47,363 nucleotides of DNA from a virus, in the IMG/VR virus record IMGVR_UViG_3300009176_000017, positions 1-47,363 of that record; one strand, written 5' to 3'. Below the pieces are notes generated by a model, which saw only the letters and a list, made by a program, of their open reading frames with translations, was not told where the DNA came from and did not search any database. How positions within the stretch are numbered: the first letter of the stretch is position 1; each line of letters begins with the position of its first letter. Below are positions 16,995 through 23,873 of the stretch, piece by piece. The position numbers and the translations under genes are program-made.

Positions 16995-17398
16995 CGCCGC
17001 CGGGGGCAGACCCTAGCCTCGACGTGGCGATGCAGAAGGCGAAGGACGGATGGGACCTCGCCACCCGGATCATCCATTTCTTCGGGGACAACCCTTGGCT
17101 CGTCTACGCCTCGATCGGCGTTCTCGTCGCGACGTTCATTCGGAATCTTCTCAAGGGGGCCTACCCCGCTGACCGCGGCATCCCGCCCCGTTGGGTGTCC
17201 GGCCTGATCATGGCGCTGGGGCCGTTCTCGATCCTGACGAAAGGCGTCGGCCGTTGGCTCGCCGGGAAGCTCTCTTGGTTTGGCTTCGACTTCCTCGAAG
17301 AGAAGACGCTGACGGACTCGATCCAGGTCGTCGCAAACAAGACCACCGGCACTGGCCCTGGTTCTGCTTCCAATTTGGATGGAACGGGGGGTCAATAG
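16991..17398 (+). CDS. membrane-associated phage protein (holin-module candidate)
   Basis: A 135-aa protein. GTG 16991 overlaps the previous stop (GTGA). A hydrophobic helix lies at about 36-52 (WLVYASIGVLVATFI), with a second weaker one at about 68-84 (SGLIMALGPFSIL). The C-terminus is Gly/Thr-rich and disordered. It lies in the run of small membrane proteins ahead of the convergent endolysin. Confidence 0.65.
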   Translation: MTPPGADPSLDVAMQKAKDGWDLATRIIHFFGDNPWLVYASIGVLVATFIRNLLKGAYPADRGIPPRWVSGLIMALGPFSILTKGVGRWLAGKLSWFGFDFLEEKTLTDSIQVVANKTTGTGPGSASNLDGTGGQ

Positions 17399-17425
17399 GG
17401 TGCGGTTCAACTGTCCTAGGGGTGG

Positions 17426-17809
17426 ATGCGTGTACGAGGGTGGCTCTTGAGGCAGACGAGGCGGCTCCTGTGGCTCGCTTGCGGCTTCTTTCTAGGGGCC
17501 ACGGTCGGAGTGCTGGCGCAAGCGCAAGGGGGCGCCGCGAATGGCTCGTGGCTCGTGGACGGTCGAGCCATCACCGGGGGGCTAATCGCCGGCATCCCCT
17601 TGGCGATAGCCCTCTGGAAGACCTTCGACCTCAAGGTCATCACGGACAACAGCGCCCAGAAGGAGTCCTCCAAGGCGATCGTGGCCGAGGTTGAGGCGAT
17701 CAAAAAGTCTGTAGAGGGCCACGGGGAACGCCTCGCGAGAATCGAGGGGCTGGCCGCGACCCTTACGCAGCTACTCGCGGAGGCCCCGTGGCGGGTATCG
17801 AAGGGGTAG
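17426..17809 (+). CDS. membrane protein with coiled-coil tail
   Basis: A 127-aa protein. The basic N-terminus (MRVRGWLLRQTRR) precedes a hydrophobic helix (LLWLACGFFLGATVGVLA); a second hydrophobic stretch lies at about 50-65, and then a charged coiled coil at about 78-118 (EVEAIKKSVEGHGERLARIE). This plan (TM plus soluble coiled coil) suits a holin-associated or inner-membrane spanin-like protein, but no family was recognised. Confidence 0.65.
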   Translation: MRVRGWLLRQTRRLLWLACGFFLGATVGVLAQAQGGAANGSWLVDGRAITGGLIAGIPLAIALWKTFDLKVITDNSAQKESSKAIVAEVEAIKKSVEGHGERLARIEGLAATLTQLLAEAPWRVSKG

Positions 17810-18126
17810 AGGCATTCTGGCAGTACATCATCCGCCCCGGCTCCATCCTCGCTGTTGCTACCGTCATCGTCCTGTCCGGCGTCTTCTTCGCTCGGATGCG
17901 TCGCCTCGGGTCGAGAAACAGGGCCGGGGCGGCTATCTGCGTGGCTCTCTATGCAGCTCGGGACGTTCCCGACATCTGGGAGAGCTGGATGAAAGCGGCG
18001 CCTCCGGCCCTCAAGGGCCTATTCGTGATCTGCGTCAACGTCGCGATGGGCTACTTCTTCCTCGGCATGATCGCCGACATGAAGAAACTCCAAGCGGAGA
18101 GCGGGTCTAAGCACCGGAGCCCCTAG
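17788..18126 (+). CDS. multi-TM membrane protein (holin candidate)
   Basis: A 112-aa protein with GTG start at 17788 inside the previous gene. Hydrophobic helices lie at about 15-35 (SILAVATVIVLSGVFFA), with a weaker one at about 43-56, and at about 75-95 (LFVICVNVAMGYFFLGMI), followed by a charged tail. It is the last plus-strand gene before the convergent minus-strand arm. Holin function is a reasonable guess from topology and proximity to the endolysin on the opposite strand. Confidence 0.65.
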   Translation: MAGIEGVEAFWQYIIRPGSILAVATVIVLSGVFFARMRRLGSRNRAGAAICVALYAARDVPDIWESWMKAAPPALKGLFVICVNVAMGYFFLGMIADMKKLQAESGSKHRSP

Positions 18127-18235
18127 CCTTCGCGATAGCGGCGGCGGCGCGCTCCGTGCGGTGGCGCGAGAGGACGGAGACGTAATCGCCAGCGCGCCAG
18201 AGCATGACGCACCAGGGGCGGCGGCCGGCGCTCAC
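18107..18235 (-). CDS. 42-aa terminal ORF of minus-strand operon
   Basis: GTG at 18235 overlaps the preceding stop by four bases (GTGA). It reads 42 codons to TAG at 18107, overlapping the end of the plus-strand gene tail to tail. The product is Arg/Ala rich. Only the coupling and the frame support it; function unknown. Confidence 0.45.
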   Translation of the reverse strand: MSAGRRPWCVMLWRAGDYVSVLSRHRTERAAAAIAKARGSGA

Positions 18236-18558
18236 GTCCGCCCCTGAGCCTTCGCGATGGCGGCGCGGATCGAGGCGAAGGGGTCACCCTCGCCTTCGTC
18301 GCGGCCTACGTCGAGCGTGTCGAGAGTTTCGAGCGCACCCTCCAATTCGCGGAGGAGATCGGGCGCAGCGGCGATGAGCGGCTTGTCGGCCGGCCCAACG
18401 AGTATGTACGTGTACTCGACACCCTCGGCGTTGCGCGCGCGAGACCAAGTGAGCACGAGATTTCGCGAGGGCAGCGCCGGCCGGAGGGATTCGCTCTCGC
18501 CTTCGAGTTGATGGTGGCGGTCCCAGATCCACGGTCCCGGCGTGTGCTGCTCGCTCAC
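18232..18558 (-). CDS. HTPGPW-type phage accessory protein 1
   Basis: A 108-aa protein with GTG start overlapping the endolysin stop (GTGA). It opens with MSEQHTPGPW and contains LIAAAPDLL near residue 80, the signature pair of a widespread family of small phage proteins of unknown function. A paralogue lies at 23201-23482 with HTPGPW and LIAAAPELL. The C-terminal helix is acidic. Function unknown. Confidence 0.75.
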   Translation of the reverse strand: MSEQHTPGPWIWDRHHQLEGESESLRPALPSRNLVLTWSRARNAEGVEYTYILVGPADKPLIAAAPDLLRELEGALETLDTLDVGRDEGEGDPFASIRAAIAKAQGRT

Positions 18559-18917
18559 GAGAGCCTCGGGATAAACGTCTCGGCGCCCTTCGGATCAAAC
18601 TCGCAGTGTAGATGCACAGAAGTTGTTGCAGCGGTGGCATTTAGCCCCTCTAGCACGACATCATAGCCGAGGGGCCCTAGGGCGGCGGAGACGGCCGAAG
18701 CGAACTCCTGGCGGTCCATGCCGAGGAGATCGGAAGTCCGAATGTCCACGGCGAGCCCCTTTGGATGGAGGCTCCCTGGATTGTGGATGCCGTCCCTCAG
18801 AGACGTGACGATGCATCCCGCCCTGAAGAGGTTCATGTGAATCTCGTCGATACGCCCCAGGGCGTACCAGATGGCCGGGGCCACGTCCGTTACGACTACC
18901 TCTTTCTTGAGTCTCAT
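18555..18917 (-). CDS. M15-type peptidase endolysin
   Basis: A 120-aa protein. The zinc site of the peptidase M15 / D-Ala-D-Ala carboxypeptidase fold is visible: His51 and Asp58 in SLHPKGLAVDIR and His104 in VHLHCEF. Length fits small single-domain phage endolysins that cut peptidoglycan cross-bridges. ATG 18917 follows a purine-rich AGGAAGAGG. There is no signal peptide or obvious TM segment, so a holin from the converging plus-strand membrane genes would be needed. It is unusual for the endolysin to lie at the end of the early, opposite-strand arm. Confidence 0.8.
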   Translation of the reverse strand: MRLKKEVVVTDVAPAIWYALGRIDEIHMNLFRAGCIVTSLRDGIHNPGSLHPKGLAVDIRTSDLLGMDRQEFASAVSAALGPLGYDVVLEGLNATAATTSVHLHCEFDPKGAETFIPRLS

Positions 18918-18927
18918 CCTCTTCCTT

Positions 18928-19035
18928 TCAAAAAGAGAGAGTGCCGCCCGGTTTGGTGGGAGTCTTGGAGGGTTTCTGAGGCTTGGCTTGGCGGGAGGAG
19001 GTTTTCGGGTTAGGCGTGGGCGGCTTTCTCTTCAT
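18928..19035 (-). CDS. 35-aa Lys/Pro-rich peptide
   Basis: ATG 19035 is two bases after the upstream stop, and the ORF ends at TGA 18928 just before the endolysin ribosome site. The product is almost all Lys, Pro, Ser and Thr (MKRKPPTPNPK start), so disordered and basic. It fills an otherwise empty slot in a tightly packed operon; translation is plausible but unproved. Confidence 0.5.
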   Translation of the reverse strand: MKRKPPTPNPKTSSRQAKPQKPSKTPTKPGGTLSF

Positions 19036-19036
19036 T

Positions 19037-19399
19037 CTACGTCAGCTCTTCGGGCCAGCCGTAATAGTAGAAGTCCATGTACGTGTACTTTTTCTCGCCC
19101 AGCTTCTCGTTGTAAATGGCGGCGAGAAGATCGCCCCAACCTCGGAAGGAGTACGTGGCGACGGTACCGTCAGAGAAGAGCGGCACCCCATCGTCCGCGT
19201 TTTGGTGCTCGTCCCCCGTGAGCCTTCCGCGCTTCGATAGGGCGGCGCGGAGGGCCTCTAGGTATTCAAGCCCTAGCGGTGAGTACGCGTCCGTATACTC
19301 GGCCCAGCTCAACGGCTGGGCGATGCCACCCATGCCGCCGACGCCGCAATCTGGGTATTTCTCGTGGTCCGCGTAGGCGATCCACTCTTTTACTTCCAT
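19037..19399 (-). CDS. hypothetical acidic protein
   Basis: A 120-aa protein starting at ATG 19399 that overlaps the DUF1064 stop by one base (TAATG). It has many aromatic residues (YTYMDFYYYGWP near the end) and a Gly-rich N-terminal part (GVGGMGG). No family was recognised. Its position between two nucleases/lysis genes gives no clear role. Confidence 0.7.
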   Translation of the reverse strand: MEVKEWIAYADHEKYPDCGVGGMGGIAQPLSWAEYTDAYSPLGLEYLEALRAALSKRGRLTGDEHQNADDGVPLFSDGTVATYSFRGWGDLLAAIYNEKLGEKKYTYMDFYYYGWPEELT

Positions 19400-19785
19400 T
19401 ACGTTAGCCTTATCTCGATGCCACGCAGGGCGCGCATCAGCTTTTGTTTTATGCGAAATACCGGGTGCTTGCGGAGGTGGGGAGATTTCGAATCCTCGAC
19501 AACGTAGACCGGCGCTCGGTATTTGTCATCGCCCCGAAGCTCGAAATATGTGAAATCGGCAACGTACATGGCGATGAGGATTTCGTTGACGATCAGCGGA
19601 AACCCAACCTGAGTCTTGAGGGAACGTATACTCTTCGCCTTTTCGAGAAGCTCCAGCTCCTTATACCGCTCGCATTCCCGTCCCGAGGCGAAGCGTATCC
19701 CCTTGTAAACGACCGGCTTAGCACGATGCTTGTTAGGCTTCTTCGCGCCGCCCATCAGCTTGCGGTATTCCGAGGCGGGGATCAC
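19399..19785 (-). CDS. DUF1064-family nuclease
   Basis: A 128-aa protein. The conserved pattern of DUF1064 (PD-(D/E)XK fold, often in the place of a Holliday junction resolvase in phages) is clear: basic N-terminus with VYKGIRFASGRECERYKEL (about 23-41), the YVADF strand (Asp near residue 73), VVEDSK (about 90-95, acidic pair plus Lys) and the C-terminal FRIKQKLMRALRGIEI. GTG 19785 overlaps the previous stop (GTGA). Likely a recombination/branch-processing nuclease working with the annealing protein and exonuclease upstream. Confidence 0.85.
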   Translation of the reverse strand: MIPASEYRKLMGGAKKPNKHRAKPVVYKGIRFASGRECERYKELELLEKAKSIRSLKTQVGFPLIVNEILIAMYVADFTYFELRGDDKYRAPVYVVEDSKSPHLRKHPVFRIKQKLMRALRGIEIRLT

Positions 19786-19991
19786 TTGGGTTTCTCCTCC
19801 TTGATTATCTCCGCCACGAGGGCGGTCAGCCTCTCCCGGAGCTTTTCGGCCGCGGGGCCTTGGATGTTGACGGACGTTCGTTTCGGCGACGCCCATGTGA
19901 TATCGACGAGGCTCGACCGGCCGGCGTAGAAGTGGACGCTTCGTACGGGGCTTCGGACGGCATCCTCTCGGTCAGGGTTACCTCCAGCCAT
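19782..19991 (-). CDS. 69-aa hypothetical protein
   Basis: ATG 19991 follows an excellent GGAGGGTGA ribosome site. The C-terminal half is a Lys/Glu/Leu helix (AAEKLRERLTALVAEIIKEE). It overlaps the 3' 166 bases of the 148-aa gene in a different frame, far more than is usual here, which suggests the other gene's C-terminus is a frame-altered or non-essential extension. Confidence 0.65.
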   Translation of the reverse strand: MAGGNPDREDAVRSPVRSVHFYAGRSSLVDITWASPKRTSVNIQGPAAEKLRERLTALVAEIIKEEKPK

Positions 19992-20272
19992 TTCTCACCC
20001 TCCAAAAGATAGCTCTCTCCGAGCTGGGGTATCGCGCTAAATGCGCAATCCGGGCCGGTCAGCGAATTCCAAATTATGGACCATACGAGCCACGGCGAGA
20101 GGAAGGGATGTGCCGACTTCGTGTGCCACGTATACCCCAGCCAGACGGTCCCCTGGAGTTTCCGCTCGCCAAGGACGTTGTTCGCAGCACTTCTCAGCGC
20201 AAGGTCAAACCTGCGACGTTGAGTCGTGGTGCGGGGTACATCCAGCGCGACCGCGAACCTAGTGACGCGCAC
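19826..20272 (-). CDS. hypothetical protein with over-long overlapping C-terminus
   Basis: A 148-aa protein with GTG start at 20272, AAGGGTA upstream, and a 14-base overlap with the HNH stop. Residues 1-95 look like an ordinary folded protein (VWLGYTWHTK, WLVWSIIWNSL); after the ATG of the next gene the sequence becomes Ser/Arg/Pro-rich and low-complexity, as expected of a shadow frame. Either the overlap is real or a small frameshift removed the original stop. Family not recognised. Confidence 0.55.
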   Translation of the reverse strand: MRVTRFAVALDVPRTTTQRRRFDLALRSAANNVLGERKLQGTVWLGYTWHTKSAHPFLSPWLVWSIIWNSLTGPDCAFSAIPQLGESYLLEGEKWLEVTLTERMPSEAPYEASTSTPAGRASSISHGRRRNERPSTSKAPRPKSSGRG

Positions 20273-20744
20273 GGGCTACCCTTCTAGTGTATGTGGTGTG
20301 ATTCCATTTCTTTGTGCATGGCCGGCATTTCCGCTCGCCGCCACTCTTATGTAGGCCCTCGTAAGGATGCCCAGCCGCACAAGTAGCGCGTCTAGCGGCA
20401 ACCGCGGAGGGCGACATGCTCCGCATATTATTTTCTCTCGGCGTCACCGCTTCCAGGTGAGCGGGATTAACACAGGCCGTGTTGCGACAGAGATGGTCTA
20501 TCTCGTATCCCGGTGGGATTTCGCCCTTATGCCTAATATAAGAGAAGCGCGAGCCGCGTATCAGTTTGCCGTTGGCGCCAGGCAGGCGAAAAACTGCATA
20601 CCCCCTGGTCGTGGCCCCTAGCCACAGCCAGCAGCCCGAGTTGGGCTCTGGGATACAGAACGCATCGAATCTTGTGTTGGGGTCCATGCATTGCCAACGC
20701 GGCAGCCCCGAGCGACAGGCATGGTATAGGTTAATTCCACTCAT
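20259..20744 (-). CDS. HNH homing-type endonuclease 2
   Basis: A 161-aa protein with CWLWLGA strand at about 38-44, HNH core Asp83-His84, Cys86, Cys91, Asn93, His96, and a C-terminal zinc ribbon (CAAGHP ... CRPC). The core IDHLCRN is shared with the plus-strand HNH gene at 12674, so the two are paralogous mobile nucleases. I favour ATG 20744 (GAGGGG seven bases away); GTG 20747 just upstream overlaps the stop of a 22-codon ORF. It is inserted in the recombination gene cluster. Confidence 0.9.
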   Translation of the reverse strand: MSGINLYHACRSGLPRWQCMDPNTRFDAFCIPEPNSGCWLWLGATTRGYAVFRLPGANGKLIRGSRFSYIRHKGEIPPGYEIDHLCRNTACVNPAHLEAVTPRENNMRSMSPSAVAARRATCAAGHPYEGLHKSGGERKCRPCTKKWNHTTYTRRVARARH

Positions 20745-20812
20745 CACTGGCCCCTCGATAGGCGCCAAGGGTAGAAGAGACGGAGCTTGGGCTTGCGGCG
20801 GAAGAGCTTCAT
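20744..20812 (-). CDS. 22-aa ORF, possible remnant before HNH gene
   Basis: ATG 20812 overlaps the upstream stop (ATGA); the ORF reads 22 codons of a basic peptide (MKLFRRKPKLRLFYPWR start) and ends where the HNH gene starts. It may be a true micro-gene or the stub of a gene interrupted when the HNH element arrived. Confidence 0.35.
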   Translation of the reverse strand: MKLFRRKPKLRLFYPWRLSRGQ

Positions 20813-21045
20813 GGCTTCTCCCGCTCGGCCAGCATCGCGTCGGCGAAGGCGTACGCCGACGCTGCGACGGACCTCGGCCCCGCGCTCCCAGGGGACATGT
20901 CGTATACGCATGTGGCGAGGATTCCAGTGAGCGCGTGCGCAGCGAAGTAGTCGCGGAGCGTCATGCCGGGTTGGAAAAATGTCTGCGGCTCGCCATGGTC
21001 ATCAACGATACAGGTAAAAGGAAACGCCGCGGTGTCCATCTTCAC
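20809..21045 (-). CDS. small conserved-type phage protein (LRDYFA motif)
   Basis: A 78-aa protein. GTG 21045 overlaps the annealing-protein stop (GTGA) behind GGAGGTGA; ATG 21039 is an alternative. The pattern GMTLRDYFAAHAL ... AYAFADAMLAER is that of a small family common in the recombination regions of tailed phages, function unknown. Confidence 0.75.
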   Translation of the reverse strand: MKMDTAAFPFTCIVDDHGEPQTFFQPGMTLRDYFAAHALTGILATCVYDMSPGSAGPRSVAASAYAFADAMLAEREKP

Positions 21046-22079
21046 GAGATCACCTCCACGCGCTGGAGCTTCCGCGGGTAGTTGCCGTTGGGCTCCGACT
21101 CGATCCTGACCGCGGCCCCGGAAGAGCAAGCGTCGCCGGCCGCCTTTCCGAGCGAGGGGAGCACCGTCTCGTACTTGACCCCGTTGGAGTCGAGGACGAC
21201 CCAGGAGCGGCCTTCCGAGCCGTCCCTTTTCGTGAACGTCTTCGGGATGACCTCCGCGATGCGTATGCCGCCCCCAGGAGGCGCCGGAGCCTTCTCGGGC
21301 GCCCTTGCCTGCGTCTGAGCCTGCGGGGCCGTCCTGGGCGATCCTGACGCAGATGCGGGGGCATTCACGAAGCCGGTCTCCTTGTAGAACGGCGGGGCGT
21401 CCTTCCGGCGCCACTGGGGCGTCTTCTTCCCCTCGACCCAGACCTGTACGCAGTTCTCGGCCTTCCACTTCTCCGTGTAGTGCCGATCCCACAGCTCGGA
21501 GGCGATGTTGAGATCCTTCGCGCAGCGAGTAAGGGCCGTGCTCTTGGCGCCCTCCAGGGCCGTCGCGTACGTGAGCTGGTTCGTCCCCATGACGAAATCC
21601 TGCTCTCCCCACGCCTGCGAGACGAAGCGGCCCGTGACGAAGAGCGCCCACTCCTGCGAGACGTGGGGCGTCGGTTCCTGCTCACGGGTCGGCGGTCCGA
21701 CCGGACGGAGGCCCCACGCGCCGACCCCGAAGGCATCGGAGAAGATCCGGCGATACCGCGTCTGGCTCATGAACAACTCGCCCGAGGGCTTCACGTCGAT
21801 GTCGGCATCGGGGATTGGTGCCCTCAGGATCTTCTGCTGCTCGTCGGTCAGCACGAGGACGCCCGGCACTTGCTGATAGCCGGTGTCGAAACTCGCCGAC
21901 CGCTCCATCACAGAGGCGATGGGCGCATCCTCGGCCCTCTTCGGGATGACGCTGATTCCGCGCTCCTCGTAAGCCTCCACGGGAGGGTCGTCTCCCATGT
22001 CCGGGGGCTCGGGCATCTCGTTGTCCCCCTCTGGCTCTTCGCCCTCAAGGGGCGGTTCCTCGATTGAAAACCTTGTCAT
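21042..22079 (-). CDS. Rad52/Mgm101-like single-strand annealing protein
   Basis: A 345-aa protein. Residues 1-60 are acidic and disordered. Residues about 100-200 carry a Rad52-superfamily core: RYRRIFSDAFGVGAWGLRPVG, then the helix YATALEGAKSTALTRCAKDL at 171-190 followed by NIASELWD. A Pro-rich linker (about 240-270) leads to a C-terminal beta domain (about 274-345) that could be an OB fold. Such proteins coat ssDNA and anneal complementary strands. The gene follows, with 35-base overlap, the exonuclease, its usual partner. ATG 22079 has GAGGAA at seven bases. A palindrome and weak promoter lie just upstream. Confidence 0.8.
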   Translation of the reverse strand: MTRFSIEEPPLEGEEPEGDNEMPEPPDMGDDPPVEAYEERGISVIPKRAEDAPIASVMERSASFDTGYQQVPGVLVLTDEQQKILRAPIPDADIDVKPSGELFMSQTRYRRIFSDAFGVGAWGLRPVGPPTREQEPTPHVSQEWALFVTGRFVSQAWGEQDFVMGTNQLTYATALEGAKSTALTRCAKDLNIASELWDRHYTEKWKAENCVQVWVEGKKTPQWRRKDAPPFYKETGFVNAPASASGSPRTAPQAQTQARAPEKAPAPPGGGIRIAEVIPKTFTKRDGSEGRSWVVLDSNGVKYETVLPSLGKAAGDACSSGAAVRIESEPNGNYPRKLQRVEVIS

Positions 22080-23049
22080 AATAATGTTCCTCGCTCTTTG
22101 GAGAATTTAGGGCAGTCCCTTGAATTTCAAGGGAGGCTTTGAGGTTTTCGAGTAATTCGTCCTTCGGCTTGAGTAATTCCTTGCCGAAGCGACAGACGGG
22201 GGCAGCGGCGCAGAAGGACAGACAGCGCGTGGGCTCACCGGGCCGCACGTCGATATGTGTTCCGCCGTTCTTCGCCTTCCACGACTCCGCCTCGTCGAGA
22301 GTTGGGAGGAGCCGGAGCGCGCTCTTCCGTCCCGTCTTCATCACGGCGTAGGCGGGCTCAGCCTCCCAGCGTTCCGATGGGGTACAGAGGGGGATCGCGT
22401 CGTCCCTGAGCGCCCGCGCCTCTTGATGGAGCCTGACCCTCGCGTCGAGGTAGGCGTTCGTCTCTTCGCTCGTCCATGTCGGCACGTCTACCATTTGCAC
22501 CTGAGTCGGCGGATGTTCCCCCCGCTGGGCCTTCCGTTTCGACCAGTCCCGGAAGAGATAGACGAGGCGGAGCGAATTGACCGGGCCGTAGCCGTTTCGC
22601 CGCATGAATTCCGCGAGGCAATTTAATTGCGCCGTCTTGTCTGGCTTCGGGCCGTTGAGCGCCTCCCACACGCTCACGACTTTCCAGTCGTCGAGCCGAT
22701 AGCCGGCGTCTTGATGTCTGTAGTACGCGATATCGAGGGCGCCGGAGAGTTTCCAGCCGCGAACGTTGGCGTAGAGGCGTTTCTCGACGAGATAACCCTC
22801 CATCCCGTCTGCCACGCCCCTCAGAATCTCGTGCGCGAGGGAGCCAAAGAGCGCGTAAATCACGTCGCTCGCGTCCTCGGTCAGCTCGTCATCGTGGCGC
22901 CGTTTCAGCTCGGAGATCAGCGGCGGCCCGATGAGCGTGGTCAGGCTGATATCGCTCTTCTCCCCGTGGCTCTCTTCGTATCGGCGCCGCACCGCTGCGA
23001 TCGCGTGGACGAGCGGGGCCTCCAAGCCCAAGACGTTCGTCTGCTTCAT
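22045..23049 (-). CDS. RecB/Cas4-like PD-(D/E)XK exonuclease
   Basis: A 334-aa protein. Nuclease residues are visible: His73 in GSLAHEIL, Asp105 in GALDIAYY, then Asp120/Asp121 and Lys123 in RLDDWK, and Gln141 in the following helix (TAQLNCLAEF). Near the C-terminus three closely spaced Cys (CLSFCAAAPVC) plus an earlier Cys could hold an iron-sulfur cluster as in Cas4/AddB nucleases, which is inference. ATG 23049 overlaps the upstream stop (ATGA). The gene order exonuclease then annealing protein is a classic phage two-component recombination module. Confidence 0.8.
   Translation of the reverse strand: MKQTNVLGLEAPLVHAIAAVRRRYEESHGEKSDISLTTLIGPPLISELKRRHDDELTEDASDVIYALFGSLAHEILRGVADGMEGYLVEKRLYANVRGWKLSGALDIAYYRHQDAGYRLDDWKVVSVWEALNGPKPDKTAQLNCLAEFMRRNGYGPVNSLRLVYLFRDWSKRKAQRGEHPPTQVQMVDVPTWTSEETNAYLDARVRLHQEARALRDDAIPLCTPSERWEAEPAYAVMKTGRKSALRLLPTLDEAESWKAKNGGTHIDVRPGEPTRCLSFCAAAPVCRFGKELLKPKDELLENLKASLEIQGTALNSPKSEEHYYDKVFNRGTAP
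22104..22133 (-). promoter_or_regulatory. operator-like palindrome with weak promoter before annealing gene
   Basis: CCCTTGAATTTCAAGGG (22117-22133) is a perfect 17-bp palindrome with 8-bp arms. On the minus strand it contains TTGAAA (22125-22130), and TAAATT lies at 22104-22109, 15 bases downstream, 25 bases before the annealing-protein ATG. The site lies within the 3' end of the exonuclease coding sequence. Confidence 0.4.
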
Positions 23050-23204
23050 GGCTTCCTCGTCTCCGTTTCCCAAAACTCCCGGATATCCTTCTCGGTCCAG
23101 GGGTCCAGCTCCATGCGTTCCCTGTCCACGTCATCGGGGAACGGCTGATCGAAGCAACGTGAGCAGGGGCAAAACGGGCCATGCGTGAGCTGGTCTTCGC
23201 TCAT
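23046..23204 (-). CDS. 52-aa Cys-containing protein
   Basis: ATG 23204 overlaps the previous stop (ATGA). The N-terminal half has CPCSRC, a possible metal site; the rest is acidic and helical. No family recognised. It is coupled to the exonuclease gene by the next ATGA. Confidence 0.65.
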   Translation of the reverse strand: MSEDQLTHGPFCPCSRCFDQPFPDDVDRERMELDPWTEKDIREFWETETRKP

Positions 23205-23482
23205 TCGCCACCCCTTGCCATCGCGACGACGGCGCGGGCAGCCCTGCCCAGCGGTGAGTCGGTTCCGTCGAAGTGTTCCGCCACGCATTCGGCGAGCGTG
23301 AGCAGCTCGGGCGCGGCGGCGATGAGGCGGGCGTTGGCGGCGTGCTCTGCGTTAAGAATGTCCGGAGGTATCCCGTTCGTCTGATAGCCACCGGCCGAGC
23401 AAATCCCGCGGCCCGCCATCGTCGTGACGTGCGTGTCGGCCCGAGGGTCGATAAGCCACGGCCCCGGCGTGTGTGCGCTCAT
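23201..23482 (-). CDS. HTPGPW-type phage accessory protein 2
   Basis: A 93-aa protein. ATG 23482 overlaps the previous stop (ATGA). It opens MSAHTPGPW and has NARLIAAAPELL at about 51-62, matching the family signature and the paralogue at 18232-18558. Function unknown. Confidence 0.75.
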   Translation of the reverse strand: MSAHTPGPWLIDPRADTHVTTMAGRGICSAGGYQTNGIPPDILNAEHAANARLIAAAPELLTLAECVAEHFDGTDSPLGRAARAVVAMARGGE

Positions 23483-23715
23483 GGCTTCGCTCCGGCCTCG
23501 GCGCGGGCGACCTCTTCGTAACGCGATCCGCCGCCGTCGACAGGAACGGCCCATTCGAGGCATCGCTCCGTCACGTCACGCTTCCGATGTCCTCCGTTCC
23601 GCCAAAACTTCCTAACGTTCGCGTCCGCTTCTTCGATCGTCGCGCCGTACCCTTCGGCGTAGTCGGCCCCGCATCTGCAAATCAGCGTCACGCGTGTCGG
23701 GTCGTCCGTCTTCAT
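23479..23715 (-). CDS. 78-aa protein with CxC strand
   Basis: ATG 23715 overlaps the upstream stop (ATGA) behind AAGAGG. It begins with a beta strand carrying CRCGADYAEG and contains a helix with FWRNGGH. A distant zinc-ribbon or similar small fold is possible; no family recognised. Confidence 0.65.
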   Translation of the reverse strand: MKTDDPTRVTLICRCGADYAEGYGATIEEADANVRKFWRNGGHRKRDVTERCLEWAVPVDGGGSRYEEVARAEAGAKP

Positions 23716-23873
23716 CGGTTCCTCTTTTCCGGCTTCCTCTGAGGCTCGGGGCGCCTCTGGAGGTTGAGCCTGTCTTTGATCTCTCGGATACCCTTCACGT
23801 CTCTCAGGAGATAGCCCCATCGGCGCGTCTGGAGCGTTGCGGAAGCGAGAAGCGCCGTCTCGGCGGGGGTCAC
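23712..23873 (-). CDS. 53-aa basic protein
   Basis: GTG 23873 overlaps the upstream stop (GTGA). It is helical, with a strongly basic C-terminus (RRPEPQRKPEKRNR), suggesting nucleic-acid contact. No motif recognised. Confidence 0.6.
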   Translation of the reverse strand: MTPAETALLASATLQTRRWGYLLRDVKGIREIKDRLNLQRRPEPQRKPEKRNR

